Assembly: GCA_910578965.1 (NCBI GenBank)
Contig: CAJTSP010000063.1
Coordinates: forward strand, 1 to 14,652
Source: an uncultured Oscillospiraceae bacterium
GTDB lineage: Bacteria; Bacillota; Clostridia; Oscillospirales; Ruminococcaceae
Reading direction: 5' to 3'
Length of the DNA: 14,652 nt
Shown: positions 1-6,666 of the stretch, one piece after another
How the letters are laid out: every line of letters begins with the position of its first letter
How positions within the stretch are numbered: position 1 is the stretch's first letter
The notes under the pieces: generated by a model
What the model was told of the DNA's origin: nothing
Database searches by the model: none
The model's input: the letters and a program-made list of their open reading frames with translations, nothing else
Made by a program: the position numbers and the translations under genes

Positions 1-495
1 CAGCTCCACGCCGTCTGCGGGGCGCAGCATGGCCAGGCGACTCATGTTTTCGCTGCCGGCCCCCTTAGGGGCCACCGTGATTTCCAGCCCCTCCCCCGCC
101 GCCCATTCCACCGTGAGCATGGCGGGGGTATTGTCGCCGGTATTTTCCCGGCGCAGCGGGTCGGCCACGATGCTTTTGCGCAAAAATCCCTCTTGGTAGC
201 CCCTTTGCACCCCCTCGTTGACGGCAGCGACAAGGTTGCCCTCAATATGCACCCCGCCGCCCAGCCGCACAAAAACGCAGGCCATGCCGGTATCCTGGCA
301 GATGGGCAGCCCGTTTTGGGCCGCGGCACAGAGGTTTTGTTCCAAAAGGCCCAGGGTCTCGCGGGCACAGGGCCAGTCCTCCCCCGCCCGGGCCGCGGCC
401 AGCGCCGCCGCTACGTCGGCAGGCAAGCGGGTGTTTGCCTCGATGCAGAGCCGGGCCACCGTCTCGGCGATGGCCGCAGCCGGAACACTGCGCAT
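1..495 (-). CDS. Class I fumarate hydratase / L-tartrate dehydratase alpha subunit (partial, N-terminal 165 aa)
   Basis: This is the Fe-S hydro-lyase alpha domain that interconverts fumarate and malate, or dehydrates tartrate, in the cytoplasm. The family hallmarks are visible: CQDTG at residues 66-70, whose Cys is expected to ligate the 4Fe-4S cluster; AVNEGVQRGYQEG and LRKSIVADPLRRENTGDNTPA at about 75-105; and APKGAGSENMSRL further on. The ATG at 495 is preceded by AAGGGGG at a spacing of about 8, and no better start is seen. The gene is cut by the window edge, so the other two cluster cysteines and the beta subunit are not visible. It starts 17 bp after the alcohol dehydrogenase stop, so the two are almost certainly co-transcribed. 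The family is clear, but fumarate versus tartrate or another 2-hydroxyacid as substrate cannot be decided from this fragment. Confidence 0.93.
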   Translation of the reverse strand, partial: MRSVPAAAIAETVARLCIEANTRLPADVAAALAAARAGEDWPCARETLGLLEQNLCAAAQNGLPICQDTGMACVFVRLGGGVHIEGNLVAAVNEGVQRGYQEGFLRKSIVADPLRRENTGDNTPAMLTVEWAAGEGLEITVAPKGAGSENMSRLAMLRPADGVEL

Positions 496-512
496 AAAAA
501 ACGCCCCCTTTG

Positions 513-1694
513 TTACAGCGCCATGCGGTAGATGCTACAGGCATCTTCGGCGGTAAGGCGTTTCATGCCGCCGATAAGGCGACGGCCGTTCCAGCAGCTT
601 TTTTGACCCATTTCCTGTATCTGCTCCTCGGTGGGGCTGATGCCCAGCTCGTGCAGGCTGGCCGGCATGCCGATGGAACGGAAAAAGCCCTCCATCATCT
701 CAATCCCGGCAAGGGCCTTGGCGGTATCGTCGCCGGCCTTTGGCAGCTCAAACAGGCCGCCCAGCAGGCTGACAAACCGGGCCGGGCCGGCATCCAGCAC
801 ATACCGCGCCCAGGAGCCCCATACCGCAGCCAGCCCTGCGCCGTGCGCCACATCAAACATGCCGCCCAGCTCGTGCTCCAACTGATGGCTGGCCCAGTCC
901 CCCGCGCCGCTGCCGCAGCCGGTGAGCCCGTTGTGGGACAGGCTGCTGGCCCACATCACCTCGGCACGCGCATCGTAGTTTTGAGGGTCATCCCGCAAAA
1001 CGAGGGCGCTCTCCATTACGGTGCGCACCAACTGCACCGCAAACCGGTCGGTAAGGGCCATGCTGCCGCCCCGGCCCAGATACCGCTCCATGGTATGCAT
1101 CATGATGTCGGTGCAGCCGCAGGCGGTTTGGTAGGCCGGCAGGGTCATGGTAAGCTCGGGGTTCATCACGGCAAAACGGGGGCGGCAGTAATCGGTGTTG
1201 CAGCCCCGCTTGAGCCAGCCCTCCTCGTTGGTAATCACCGAGGAGTTGCTCATCTCGCTGCCGGCCGCCGCAATGGTAAGCACGCAGCCAATGGGCATGC
1301 AGGCCTCCGGGTCCCGCAGGTGGTCGTAAAAGTCCCAGACGTCCCCCTCGTTGGCAAGGCCGTAGCCGATTGCCTTGGCGGAGTCGATCACGCTGCCGCC
1401 GCCCACTGCCAGCAGGAAATCAACCCCCTCGTTTTTGCAGAGCTCGATGCCCCTGCGCACCAGACTCAGGCGGGGGTTCGGCACCACCCCGCCCAGTTCC
1501 ACAACCCCGAGGCCGGCCTCCCTGAGCGATGCGGTGACTCGGCCCAGCAGGCCGCTGGACCTGGCGCTTTGGCCTCCAAAGTGCACCAGCACCTTATGTG
1601 CGCCAAACTCCTTGGCCAGCATGCCGGCCTGGGCCTCGGCCCCGCGGCCAAAAACCACCTTGGTGGGGGTGTAGTAGGTAAAGCTTTGCATCAT
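513..1694 (-). CDS. Iron-containing alcohol dehydrogenase (BdhA/YqhD-like, group III)
   Basis: A 393-aa NAD(P)H-dependent alcohol/aldehyde oxidoreductase, full length for the butanol dehydrogenase branch. The cofactor-binding motif VGGGSVIDSAKAI lies at about residues 97-109. The metal ligands expected for the family are present: Asp196 and His200 in CGCTDIMMHTMERY, a His in the SHQLEHELGG segment (270 or 274), and His284 in DVAHGAGLA. The chosen ATG at 1694 is the first of two adjacent ATGs and follows GAAGGAGAAACG. The open frame extends 77 codons further upstream, but that part has no family similarity. It is followed after 17 bp by a fumarase subunit gene. Typical relatives reduce butyraldehyde or other short aldehydes in fermentation; the substrate here is unknown. 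No convincing promoter is visible in 1695-1848, so it may be read from the hemW promoter. Confidence 0.94.
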   Translation of the reverse strand: MMQSFTYYTPTKVVFGRGAEAQAGMLAKEFGAHKVLVHFGGQSARSSGLLGRVTASLREAGLGVVELGGVVPNPRLSLVRRGIELCKNEGVDFLLAVGGGSVIDSAKAIGYGLANEGDVWDFYDHLRDPEACMPIGCVLTIAAAGSEMSNSSVITNEEGWLKRGCNTDYCRPRFAVMNPELTMTLPAYQTACGCTDIMMHTMERYLGRGGSMALTDRFAVQLVRTVMESALVLRDDPQNYDARAEVMWASSLSHNGLTGCGSGAGDWASHQLEHELGGMFDVAHGAGLAAVWGSWARYVLDAGPARFVSLLGGLFELPKAGDDTAKALAGIEMMEGFFRSIGMPASLHELGISPTEEQIQEMGQKSCWNGRRLIGGMKRLTAEDACSIYRMAL

Positions 1695-1848
1695 CGTTTC
1701 TCCTTCTCTTTTATATTTTGGCATTTGGAAGCTTTTATGGTTTTGCTTGCCGCGCAGGGCGGCGGCTGCTCTGGAGGGGCCCTTCCCGGCCGCTTTACGG
1801 CAGTTCCTCCTGGCCGGCAGGGCATCCGCCCTTATCCGCCCGGCCCCC

Positions 1849-2946
1849 TCAGCCCAGGAGCTCGCACAGGATGCTGTTCTGGACCAGCATCCCGCGCGGG
1901 GTAAGCGCCAGCACCTGGCCGTCAAACCGGGCGTAGCCCGCCGCGCAGCATTTTTTTACAAATTGTATTTGTTTTTTTGTAAACTCCGCATTGTATCGGC
2001 TTTTGAGCTCCAGAAGGTCGAGGCCGGCGCACAGGCGCAGCCGCAGCAGGATGTAATCCTCGGCGCCGCAACCGCCGTCCGGCACCGGCTGTGCCCGGCC
2101 CTCCACAAAGGCAGCGGTATCGGCCGGCCAATAAAAGCGCCGCCCCCCCACGCAGCTATGGGCTGCGGGGCCGAGGCCAAGGTAATCGCCGCAGTCCCAA
2201 TAGGTCAGGTTGTGCCGGCCCTCATAGCCAGGGCGGGCAAAATTGCTGATCTCGTACTGGAGGTAGCCGGCCTGCCGCAGCCGCCCGGCCGCGTAAAGGT
2301 AAAACTCGGCGGCAGCGTCCTCGTCGGGCAGGCCGGAGGGGGGGCGGGCGGCAAAAGCGGTACCGGGCTCGATCTTGAGCAGGTAGGCCGAGATATGCCC
2401 AGCTCCCCCCTCGGCCAGCAGGGCAAGGGTCTCGTCAAACTCGGCGTTGGTGTAGCCGGGCAGGGCCAGCATAATGTCTCCGCTGATGTTTTCAAACCCG
2501 GCCGCCCGCGCCATGTCCAGCGCCGCACGGCTCTGAGCGGCCGTATGCCGCCGGCCCAGCCGGGCAAGGCTTTCGTCCCGCGCAGTCTGCACCCCCAGGC
2601 TGAGCCGGTTGACGCCGGCCTCCCGCCAGCCGGCCAGCAGCGCAGGGGTAAGGGAATCCGGGTTGGCCTCAAGGGTAATCTCGGCGCCGGGCAGGGGGCG
2701 GGCAGCCTCCAAAATACGGCTTACCTGCGCCGGGGCAAGAAGGCCGGGGGTCCCCCCGCCAAAATACACGGTGGCGGGGCGCCCGCCTGCCGCCTGCCCT
2801 TTGCCGCCTGCAAACCGCCGCAGGGCGGCCAGCAGGGCATCAATGTACGCCTCCGGCACGTTTTGGCAGCCACCACGGGAATAAAAGTCACAGTACCGGC
2901 ATTTTGACCGGCAGTACGGGATATGCAGATACAGGCCAAACCCCAA
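1849..2946 (-). CDS. hemW: Radical SAM heme chaperone HemW (HemN-like)
   Basis: A 365-aa radical SAM protein of the HemW/coproporphyrinogen-III-oxidase-like family. Residues 5-20 contain LYLHIPYCRSKCRYCDFYS, with the CxxxCxxC cluster cysteines at 12, 16 and 19. The GGGTP SAM-binding motif is at about 66-70, and the family segments LGVQ and RHNLTYW follow. The length and the CRSKCRYC spacing favour HemW, a heme chaperone, over true HemN, which is longer and carries extra N-terminal residues. The start is TTG (complement of 2944-2946). It is supported by a strong G-rich ribosome binding site at 2953-2963, about 6 bp upstream, and by the family N-terminus starting immediately after. In many Firmicutes hemW sits next to lepA, hrcA or dnaK; that context is absent here. 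It is divergent from the BI-1 gene and has its own promoter. Confidence 0.95.
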   Translation of the reverse strand: MGFGLYLHIPYCRSKCRYCDFYSRGGCQNVPEAYIDALLAALRRFAGGKGQAAGGRPATVYFGGGTPGLLAPAQVSRILEAARPLPGAEITLEANPDSLTPALLAGWREAGVNRLSLGVQTARDESLARLGRRHTAAQSRAALDMARAAGFENISGDIMLALPGYTNAEFDETLALLAEGGAGHISAYLLKIEPGTAFAARPPSGLPDEDAAAEFYLYAAGRLRQAGYLQYEISNFARPGYEGRHNLTYWDCGDYLGLGPAAHSCVGGRRFYWPADTAAFVEGRAQPVPDGGCGAEDYILLRLRLCAGLDLLELKSRYNAEFTKKQIQFVKKCCAAGYARFDGQVLALTPRGMLVQNSILCELLG

Positions 2947-3001
2947 ACCGCGCCCCCTCCCCCTTTGCGCCGGAAAAATTTACAAAAGCTACACTTTTTC
3001 T

Positions 3002-3030
3002 ATTATAAAGGGTTTTGCTTTTTGGTGCAA
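3002..3030 (-). promoter_or_regulatory. Promoter of hemW (minus strand)
   Basis: Read on the minus strand, a perfect TATAAT (3002-3007) lies 17 bp downstream of TTGCAC (3025-3030). Transcription would start near 2995, leaving a leader of about 50 nt before the TTG start of hemW. The -35 box is only half consensus. Confidence 0.6.
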
Positions 3031-3043
3031 GAAAGCGTATAAT
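3015..3043 (+). promoter_or_regulatory. Promoter of the BI-1 family gene (plus strand)
   Basis: TTGCTT (3015-3020), a 17-bp spacer and a perfect TATAAT (3038-3043) would start a transcript near 3050, 35 nt before the ATG. The -35 elements of this promoter and the divergent hemW promoter interleave at 3015-3030. Confidence 0.6.
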
Positions 3044-3084
3044 ATACTTTACCATCTCACCGATACAAAAGGAGGTAATTGGGG

Positions 3085-3837
3085 ATGAACGAACCGAACA
3101 ACATGTATCAAAACGAGCCGGCCTTTTCGCCCTTTGCGGAAAATGCCGTATTTGTAACGATGGAGCAGTATGTGGCCAAGACCTTTTTGTGGATGTTCCT
3201 GGGGCTTTTGACCACCTTTGGGGTCGCCTTCGGGCTGGCGATGAACTTCCTGTCCTCCCCGGCCGACAGCCTTGTTTACAAGCTTTTCTCGGTACCGTAT
3301 ATGTCCATCATCCTGCTGGTGGCCGAGCTGGGCGTGGTGATCTGGCTGTCTACCCAGATCAGCAAGATGGCCGCCGGCACCGCCACCGCCCTGTTTTTTG
3401 CCTACGCGGTGCTCAACGGTATCGTCTTCTCGTCCTACTTTATCGTGTACGACCTGATGAGCCTCGTGTTCTGCTTTGCGGCCGCGGCGGTGTATTTTGG
3501 GGTGATGGCGGCCTACGGCTACCTGACCAAAAAGGACCTGTCCGGCTGGGGACGGATGCTGTTTGCCGGGCTGATCGCCATGGTCATCATCTCGCTGCTG
3601 GGCATGTTCATCGGCTTTGGCATGTTTGAGATCGTGGTGTGCGGGCTGGGCATCCTGCTGTTTTTGGCCATCACCGCCTACGACACCCAAAAGGTCAAGG
3701 CCTACTATTACCAGTTCGCAAACGATGCCGAGATGGCCCACAAGGCCTCGATCTTTGGCGCGCTGAACCTGTATCTGGATTTCATCAACCTGTTCCTCTA
3801 TATCATCCGTCTGCTGGGCAAGCGCAACAACAACTGA
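3085..3837 (+). CDS. Bax inhibitor-1 / YccA (TMBIM) family membrane protein
   Basis: A 250-aa integral membrane protein with about seven hydrophobic segments, starting around residue 35 after a soluble N-terminal tail. The C-terminal family signature is clear: ITAYDTQKVKAYYYQF, then GALNLYLDFINLFLYIIRLLG just before a basic RNNN tail. Bacterial members are thought to be pH-gated Ca2+ leak channels (BsYetJ) or FtsH regulators (YccA); the role here is not shown by the sequence. The start is ATG 3085, with a near-perfect GGAGGT at 3071-3076 and a spacing of 8. An in-frame TTG at 3079 lies only 2 bp from the ribosome binding site and was rejected. It is monocistronic as far as can be seen, with a terminator about 165 bp downstream of its stop. 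Confidence 0.95.
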   Translation: MNEPNNMYQNEPAFSPFAENAVFVTMEQYVAKTFLWMFLGLLTTFGVAFGLAMNFLSSPADSLVYKLFSVPYMSIILLVAELGVVIWLSTQISKMAAGTATALFFAYAVLNGIVFSSYFIVYDLMSLVFCFAAAAVYFGVMAAYGYLTKKDLSGWGRMLFAGLIAMVIISLLGMFIGFGMFEIVVCGLGILLFLAITAYDTQKVKAYYYQFANDAEMAHKASIFGALNLYLDFINLFLYIIRLLGKRNNN

Positions 3838-4001
3838 CAAAAAGCCGGCCGATAATGCCGATCCAGGAGCAAGGTGAATTGCCGCAAAGCGGCAAGACTG
3901 CGCCCGCAGACGCGTGTCGGAGGTCCCGCCGTAAAGCGGCGGTTCCAAGGCCAAAGACGGAAGACGCCCTGGGATAGGCGTGCCCCCTGAACCCCCACAA
4001 C
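3838..4001 (+). ncRNA. Hairpin-rich noncoding element between BI-1 and its terminator (candidate structured RNA or dispersed repeat)
   Basis: No credible protein is encoded here. Several self-complementary units occur in order: TTGCCGCAAAGCGGCAA (3879-3895), CTGCG-CC-CGCAG (about 3898-3909) and CCGCCGTAAAGCGGCGG (3926-3942). The outer segments GCCGATCCAGG (from 3857) and CCTGGGATAGGC (to about 3978) can pair, closing the block into one multi-branched fold just before the terminator at 4002. Weak resemblances to cobalamin-riboswitch boxes are present (GGTGAATTGCC, CTGCGCCCGC, a purine-rich segment near 3954-3968), but the required order and core are not convincing. No clear promoter lies directly upstream. 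Alternatives are a 6S-like RNA, an attenuator, a processed BI-1 3' UTR, or a multi-copy intergenic repeat of this genome. Confidence 0.35.
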
Positions 4002-4032
4002 GCCCCATGCAACATGCATGGGGCTGTTTTTT
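4002..4032 (+). terminator. Intrinsic terminator after BI-1 / the structured element
   Basis: A perfect 9-bp stem GCCCCATGC / GCATGGGGC (4002-4010 and 4016-4024) with a 5-nt loop is followed by TGTTTTTT. It has the classic rho-independent form on the plus strand. Confidence 0.85.
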
Positions 4033-4123
4033 ATGGATGGTCCGCCAGGGCAATTTTCAAAACAGGCCCAAAAGGGGAGCCTGGAGGCTTACGGCCCCCA
4101 GATTGGCCAAGGCCCAAACCGCC

Positions 4124-4152
4124 TTGACAGATCGTACTATAAGATATAGCAT
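4124..4152 (+). promoter_or_regulatory. Promoter of the DUF3298-like lipoprotein gene
   Basis: A perfect TTGACA (4124-4129) is separated by 17 bp from TAGCAT (4147-4152, 4 of 6 matches to TATAAT) within an AT-rich stretch in otherwise GC-rich DNA. The leader would be about 30 nt. This separate promoter suggests the upstream structured element does not control the lipoprotein gene. The remaining bases from 4033 to 4123 show nothing recognisable. Confidence 0.6.
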
Positions 4153-4190
4153 GGTATCATGTAGCAAATTGCAGAGCAGAGGTGTTTTGG

Positions 4191-5330
4191 ATGGCAGACC
4201 CGAGGGGGTGCACGGGAGTGGGCGGCATGTTCCGCGGGCGGTTTTGGCGGGTGCTTGCCACGGCGGCCTGCCTTGTGCTGGCAGTCTGCCTTGCCGCCGG
4301 CTGCGCCGAAAAACCGCGCCGGATCGCCGGCCTTGTAACCGAGCTGCGGTTTGAGGACGACCGGCTGGCGGCGATTTTCCTCCAAACGCAAGACGGCGAG
4401 CCCGCCGCCCTGCTGCTCACCGATGAGACCCGCGCCTACCCGCCGGAAGACGGCGCCTGGACGGCCGAGGAGCTGCGCCGGGCCTTTGAGGCGGCGGTGG
4501 GGCCGGATGTACAGCTCACGGCCGACTGCGCCGGGCACAGGCAGACCCTGGCCGCCGCCGGCCAGGCCATCGATGCCTACCCGGCAAACAGCATCCAGAT
4601 CACTGGCCGGCTGAGCCGGGGCGCCGTGACCCTGCTGGACGGCGCCACCCTGGATGTTTTTGAGGATACCGCCTTCTCCACCCGCAGCTACCGCCTGGCG
4701 GACGGCACCGAGCTGCTTTGCGCCAAGGGCCCCAGCGGCCCCGCCAACACCTATGTGGGCGGGGTGGAGGGCCTGGACGCGCTGGACGAGGCTGCCCGGC
4801 AGCAGGTGCTGGCCTTTTACGAGGCGCGGGGCCTGCTGTATGACGAGCAGGCGGAGCTGGAAAAGGTGTACGCCCTATACCGGCATCTGGGGGCGGAGTT
4901 CCGCCCCGGCCTGGCCGACCAGGCGGTAAGCCCCTGTGCGGCCGGCGAGCGGGTGCTCTACCTGCTCACGGCCGTCACCCTGCCCACCGGCGCAGAAAAC
5001 GGCAATGTAATCTATGAACAGCGCCGCTGTGACGCGTTTGACCGGGCAACCGGGGTGCAGGTCGACCCCTGGGCGCTGTTTACCCTGCCCAGGGAGGCCG
5101 TGATCCAAACCCTGCTGGACGAGGCCGGCGTCCCGGCCGGCCCCCAGCGGGCCGGGATGGAGGCGGCTGCGTGGGATGGGCGGATCGTCTTTTTGCCGGA
5201 CGGCCTCTCGGTGACCTTTGAGCCCGGCGCCCTGCCCGGCCGGCCGGAGGCCGCCGGCTTCTGGCTTGGCTACACCCCCGCGGTGCGGGCGGTAATCCAA
5301 AGCTGGGCGCTGCCGCAAAGCTGCGGCTGA
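4191..5330 (+). CDS. Predicted lipoprotein with RsiV/DUF3298-like C-terminal domain
   Basis: A 379-aa secreted, membrane-tethered protein of unknown role. Residues 14-38 form a lipoprotein signal peptide: a basic n-region (RGRFWR), a hydrophobic core and the lipobox LAAGC, with the lipidated Cys at 38. Next comes a small beta-rich region (IAGLVTELRFEDDRLAAIF). The C-terminal third resembles DUF3298, the extracellular domain found in anti-sigma factor RsiV and PdaC-type proteins: a CDAFDRATGVQVDPWALF segment, then IVFLPDGLSVTFEPGALP, then a short terminal strand. No transmembrane anti-sigma region is present, so it is not a complete RsiV. Start ATG 4191 has GAGGTG at 4179-4184. GTG 4182 and ATG 4227 are in-frame alternatives, and 4227 gives a standard 26-residue signal. 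It is a single gene with its own promoter. Lipoprotein status is well supported; the domain call is moderate. Confidence 0.75.
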   Translation: MADPRGCTGVGGMFRGRFWRVLATAACLVLAVCLAAGCAEKPRRIAGLVTELRFEDDRLAAIFLQTQDGEPAALLLTDETRAYPPEDGAWTAEELRRAFEAAVGPDVQLTADCAGHRQTLAAAGQAIDAYPANSIQITGRLSRGAVTLLDGATLDVFEDTAFSTRSYRLADGTELLCAKGPSGPANTYVGGVEGLDALDEAARQQVLAFYEARGLLYDEQAELEKVYALYRHLGAEFRPGLADQAVSPCAAGERVLYLLTAVTLPTGAENGNVIYEQRRCDAFDRATGVQVDPWALFTLPREAVIQTLLDEAGVPAGPQRAGMEAAAWDGRIVFLPDGLSVTFEPGALPGRPEAAGFWLGYTPAVRAVIQSWALPQSCG

Positions 5331-5368
5331 GGGCGGCCGGGGGTCGCAGGCCCCCGGGCCCCCATCCT

Positions 5369-5400
5369 GCCCCGTGCGTTGCCGAACGGGGCGGCTTTTT
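5369..5400 (+). terminator. Terminator of the lipoprotein gene
   Basis: GCCCCGT (5369-5375) pairs with ACGGGGC (5386-5392) around a 10-nt loop and is followed by GGCTTTTT. It lies about 40 bp after the lipoprotein stop and is preceded by another GC-rich stem (GGGGG...CCCCC, about 5338-5356). Confidence 0.7.
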
Positions 5401-5448
5401 CCTTAAATGCGGTGCGCAGAGGAGAAAGGCGCAGAAAAAGGCTGTAAC

Positions 5449-5483
5449 AAAACCCCCCGCGGCCAAAAGCCGCGGGGGGTTTT
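5449..5483. terminator. Bidirectional terminator between convergent lipoprotein gene and kdgK
   Basis: A perfect inverted repeat with 15-bp arms (5449-5463 and 5469-5483) surrounds a 5-nt CAAAA loop. The arms begin with AAAA and end with TTTT around a CCCCCCGCGGC core, so a U-tract is present on either strand. It is expected to end the kdgA-kdgK transcript from the right and back up termination from the left. Confidence 0.85.
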
Positions 5484-5570
5484 GCTTGGAAGGTGAGTCT
5501 ATAAAAGAACAAGGAAATTGCTTTTGGATGGCCGGCTTTGCCGGCCTTGTGCGCCGGGGCTGGCTGCGCC

Positions 5571-6596
5571 TTAGCGCTGCACCCGGCCAGAGGCGTCGCC
5601 GCCCGCCAGCTTTTCCACCTCGGGTACGGTGACCATATTATAGTCGCCCTCGATCGAATGCTTAAGGGCCGAGGCCGCCACCGCAAACTCCACCGCAGCC
5701 TGGGTATCCTTACCGTTGAGCAGCGAATAGATGAGCCCGCCGCCAAAGGAATCGCCGCCGCCAATGCGGTCAATGATATGTAAGCTGTACTTTTTGCTGA
5801 AGCAGTACTCGTTTTTGGCCACGTTGTAAAGCATGGCGCTCCAGTCGTTGTCAAAGGCGGAATGGCTCTCGCGCAGGGTAATGGCCACCATCTCAAAGCC
5901 GAACCTGTCGGCCAACTGCTTGGCCACGCTCTTGTAGCCCTCGTGGTTGAGCTTGCCGCTACTGATGTCGGTATTTTCGGCCTCGATGCCAAACACGTCC
6001 TTGGCATCTTCCTCGTTGGAAATGCAGACGTCCACATACTGGCACAGCTCGGTCATGGCGGCGCGGGCCTCATCCCGGGTCCAGAGCTTGCCGCGGTAGT
6101 TAAGGTCGCAGCTAATCTTGACCCCATGGGCCTTAGCCGCCTTGCAGGCGTCTTTGCAGATTTCTACCAGGTTACCGCCCAGCGCCGGGGTGATGCCGGT
6201 AAAATGGAACCAATCGGCCCCCTCAAAAATCTTGTCCCAGTCAAAATCCTCCCGCGCAGCCTCGGCAATGGCCGAATTGGCACGGTCATAGATGCAGACG
6301 CTGGGCCGCTGGGCCGCGCCCTTCTCGTTGTAATAGATGCCCACGCGGCTGCCGCCGCGCACGATCATGCTGGTGTCCACCCCGTAGCGGCGCAGGCTGT
6401 TGACGGCGCTCTGGCCGATGGCATGCGCCGGCAGCTTGGTCACAAAGGCGGCGTTTAGGCCATAGTTGGCAAGGCTCACCGAGACGTTCGCCTCGCCGCC
6501 GCCAAAGGTGGCCTCAAGGGTGTCGGTCTGGGTAAAGCGCAGGTAGTTGTAGGGCTGCAGGCGCAGCATCAGCTCGCCAAAGGTAACGACTTTCAT
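5571..6596 (-). CDS. kdgK: 2-keto-3-deoxygluconate kinase (PfkB family)
   Basis: A 341-aa PfkB/ribokinase-family sugar kinase predicted to phosphorylate 2-dehydro-3-deoxygluconate to KDPG in the cytoplasm. The N-terminus reads MKVVTFGELMLRLQP, followed by the substrate-binding FGGGEANVSVSLANYG (about 31-46). The C-terminal PfkB signature DRIGGGDSFGGGLIYSLL holds the catalytic Asp of the GGGDSF motif and the anion hole. The start is ATG 6596 with AAAGGAG 10 bp upstream; the frame continues 19 codons further up without family similarity. It lies 70 bp downstream of the KDPG aldolase gene, which supplies the next step and makes the kinase assignment much firmer than sequence alone. It ends before the bidirectional terminator at 5449-5483. 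Confidence 0.93.
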   Translation of the reverse strand: MKVVTFGELMLRLQPYNYLRFTQTDTLEATFGGGEANVSVSLANYGLNAAFVTKLPAHAIGQSAVNSLRRYGVDTSMIVRGGSRVGIYYNEKGAAQRPSVCIYDRANSAIAEAAREDFDWDKIFEGADWFHFTGITPALGGNLVEICKDACKAAKAHGVKISCDLNYRGKLWTRDEARAAMTELCQYVDVCISNEEDAKDVFGIEAENTDISSGKLNHEGYKSVAKQLADRFGFEMVAITLRESHSAFDNDWSAMLYNVAKNEYCFSKKYSLHIIDRIGGGDSFGGGLIYSLLNGKDTQAAVEFAVAASALKHSIEGDYNMVTVPEVEKLAGGDASGRVQR

Positions 6597-6666
6597 GGCC
6601 GGATGGCTCCTTTCCGTTTTCAGGGCTTTCAAAAATTGGCGCCGGGGCAGCATACGCCGGCTGCGG

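Noticed and set aside
510..1904. Long plus-strand open frame (464 codons) opposite the alcohol dehydrogenase
   Set aside because: It is the mirror of a conserved minus-strand gene in GC-rich DNA; the translation is Ala/Gly/His-rich with no family motif and no ribosome binding site.
1747..2907. Long plus-strand open frame opposite hemW
   Set aside because: Antisense shadow of a clear radical SAM gene; low-complexity composition and no start signals.
3079..3084. TTG start for the BI-1 gene six bases upstream of the ATG
   Set aside because: Only 2 bp from the GGAGGT; the ATG at 3085 has ideal spacing.
3857..3978. Cobalamin riboswitch
   Set aside because: Individual boxes look similar, but the core order and the 3' B12 box do not match well by eye, no B12 gene follows, and the downstream gene has its own promoter. 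Kept only as a generic structured-RNA candidate.
3049..4053. 334-codon minus-strand open frame opposite BI-1 and the structured element
   Set aside because: His/Gln/Gly-rich mirror of a membrane protein gene; no motif, and it crosses a terminator.
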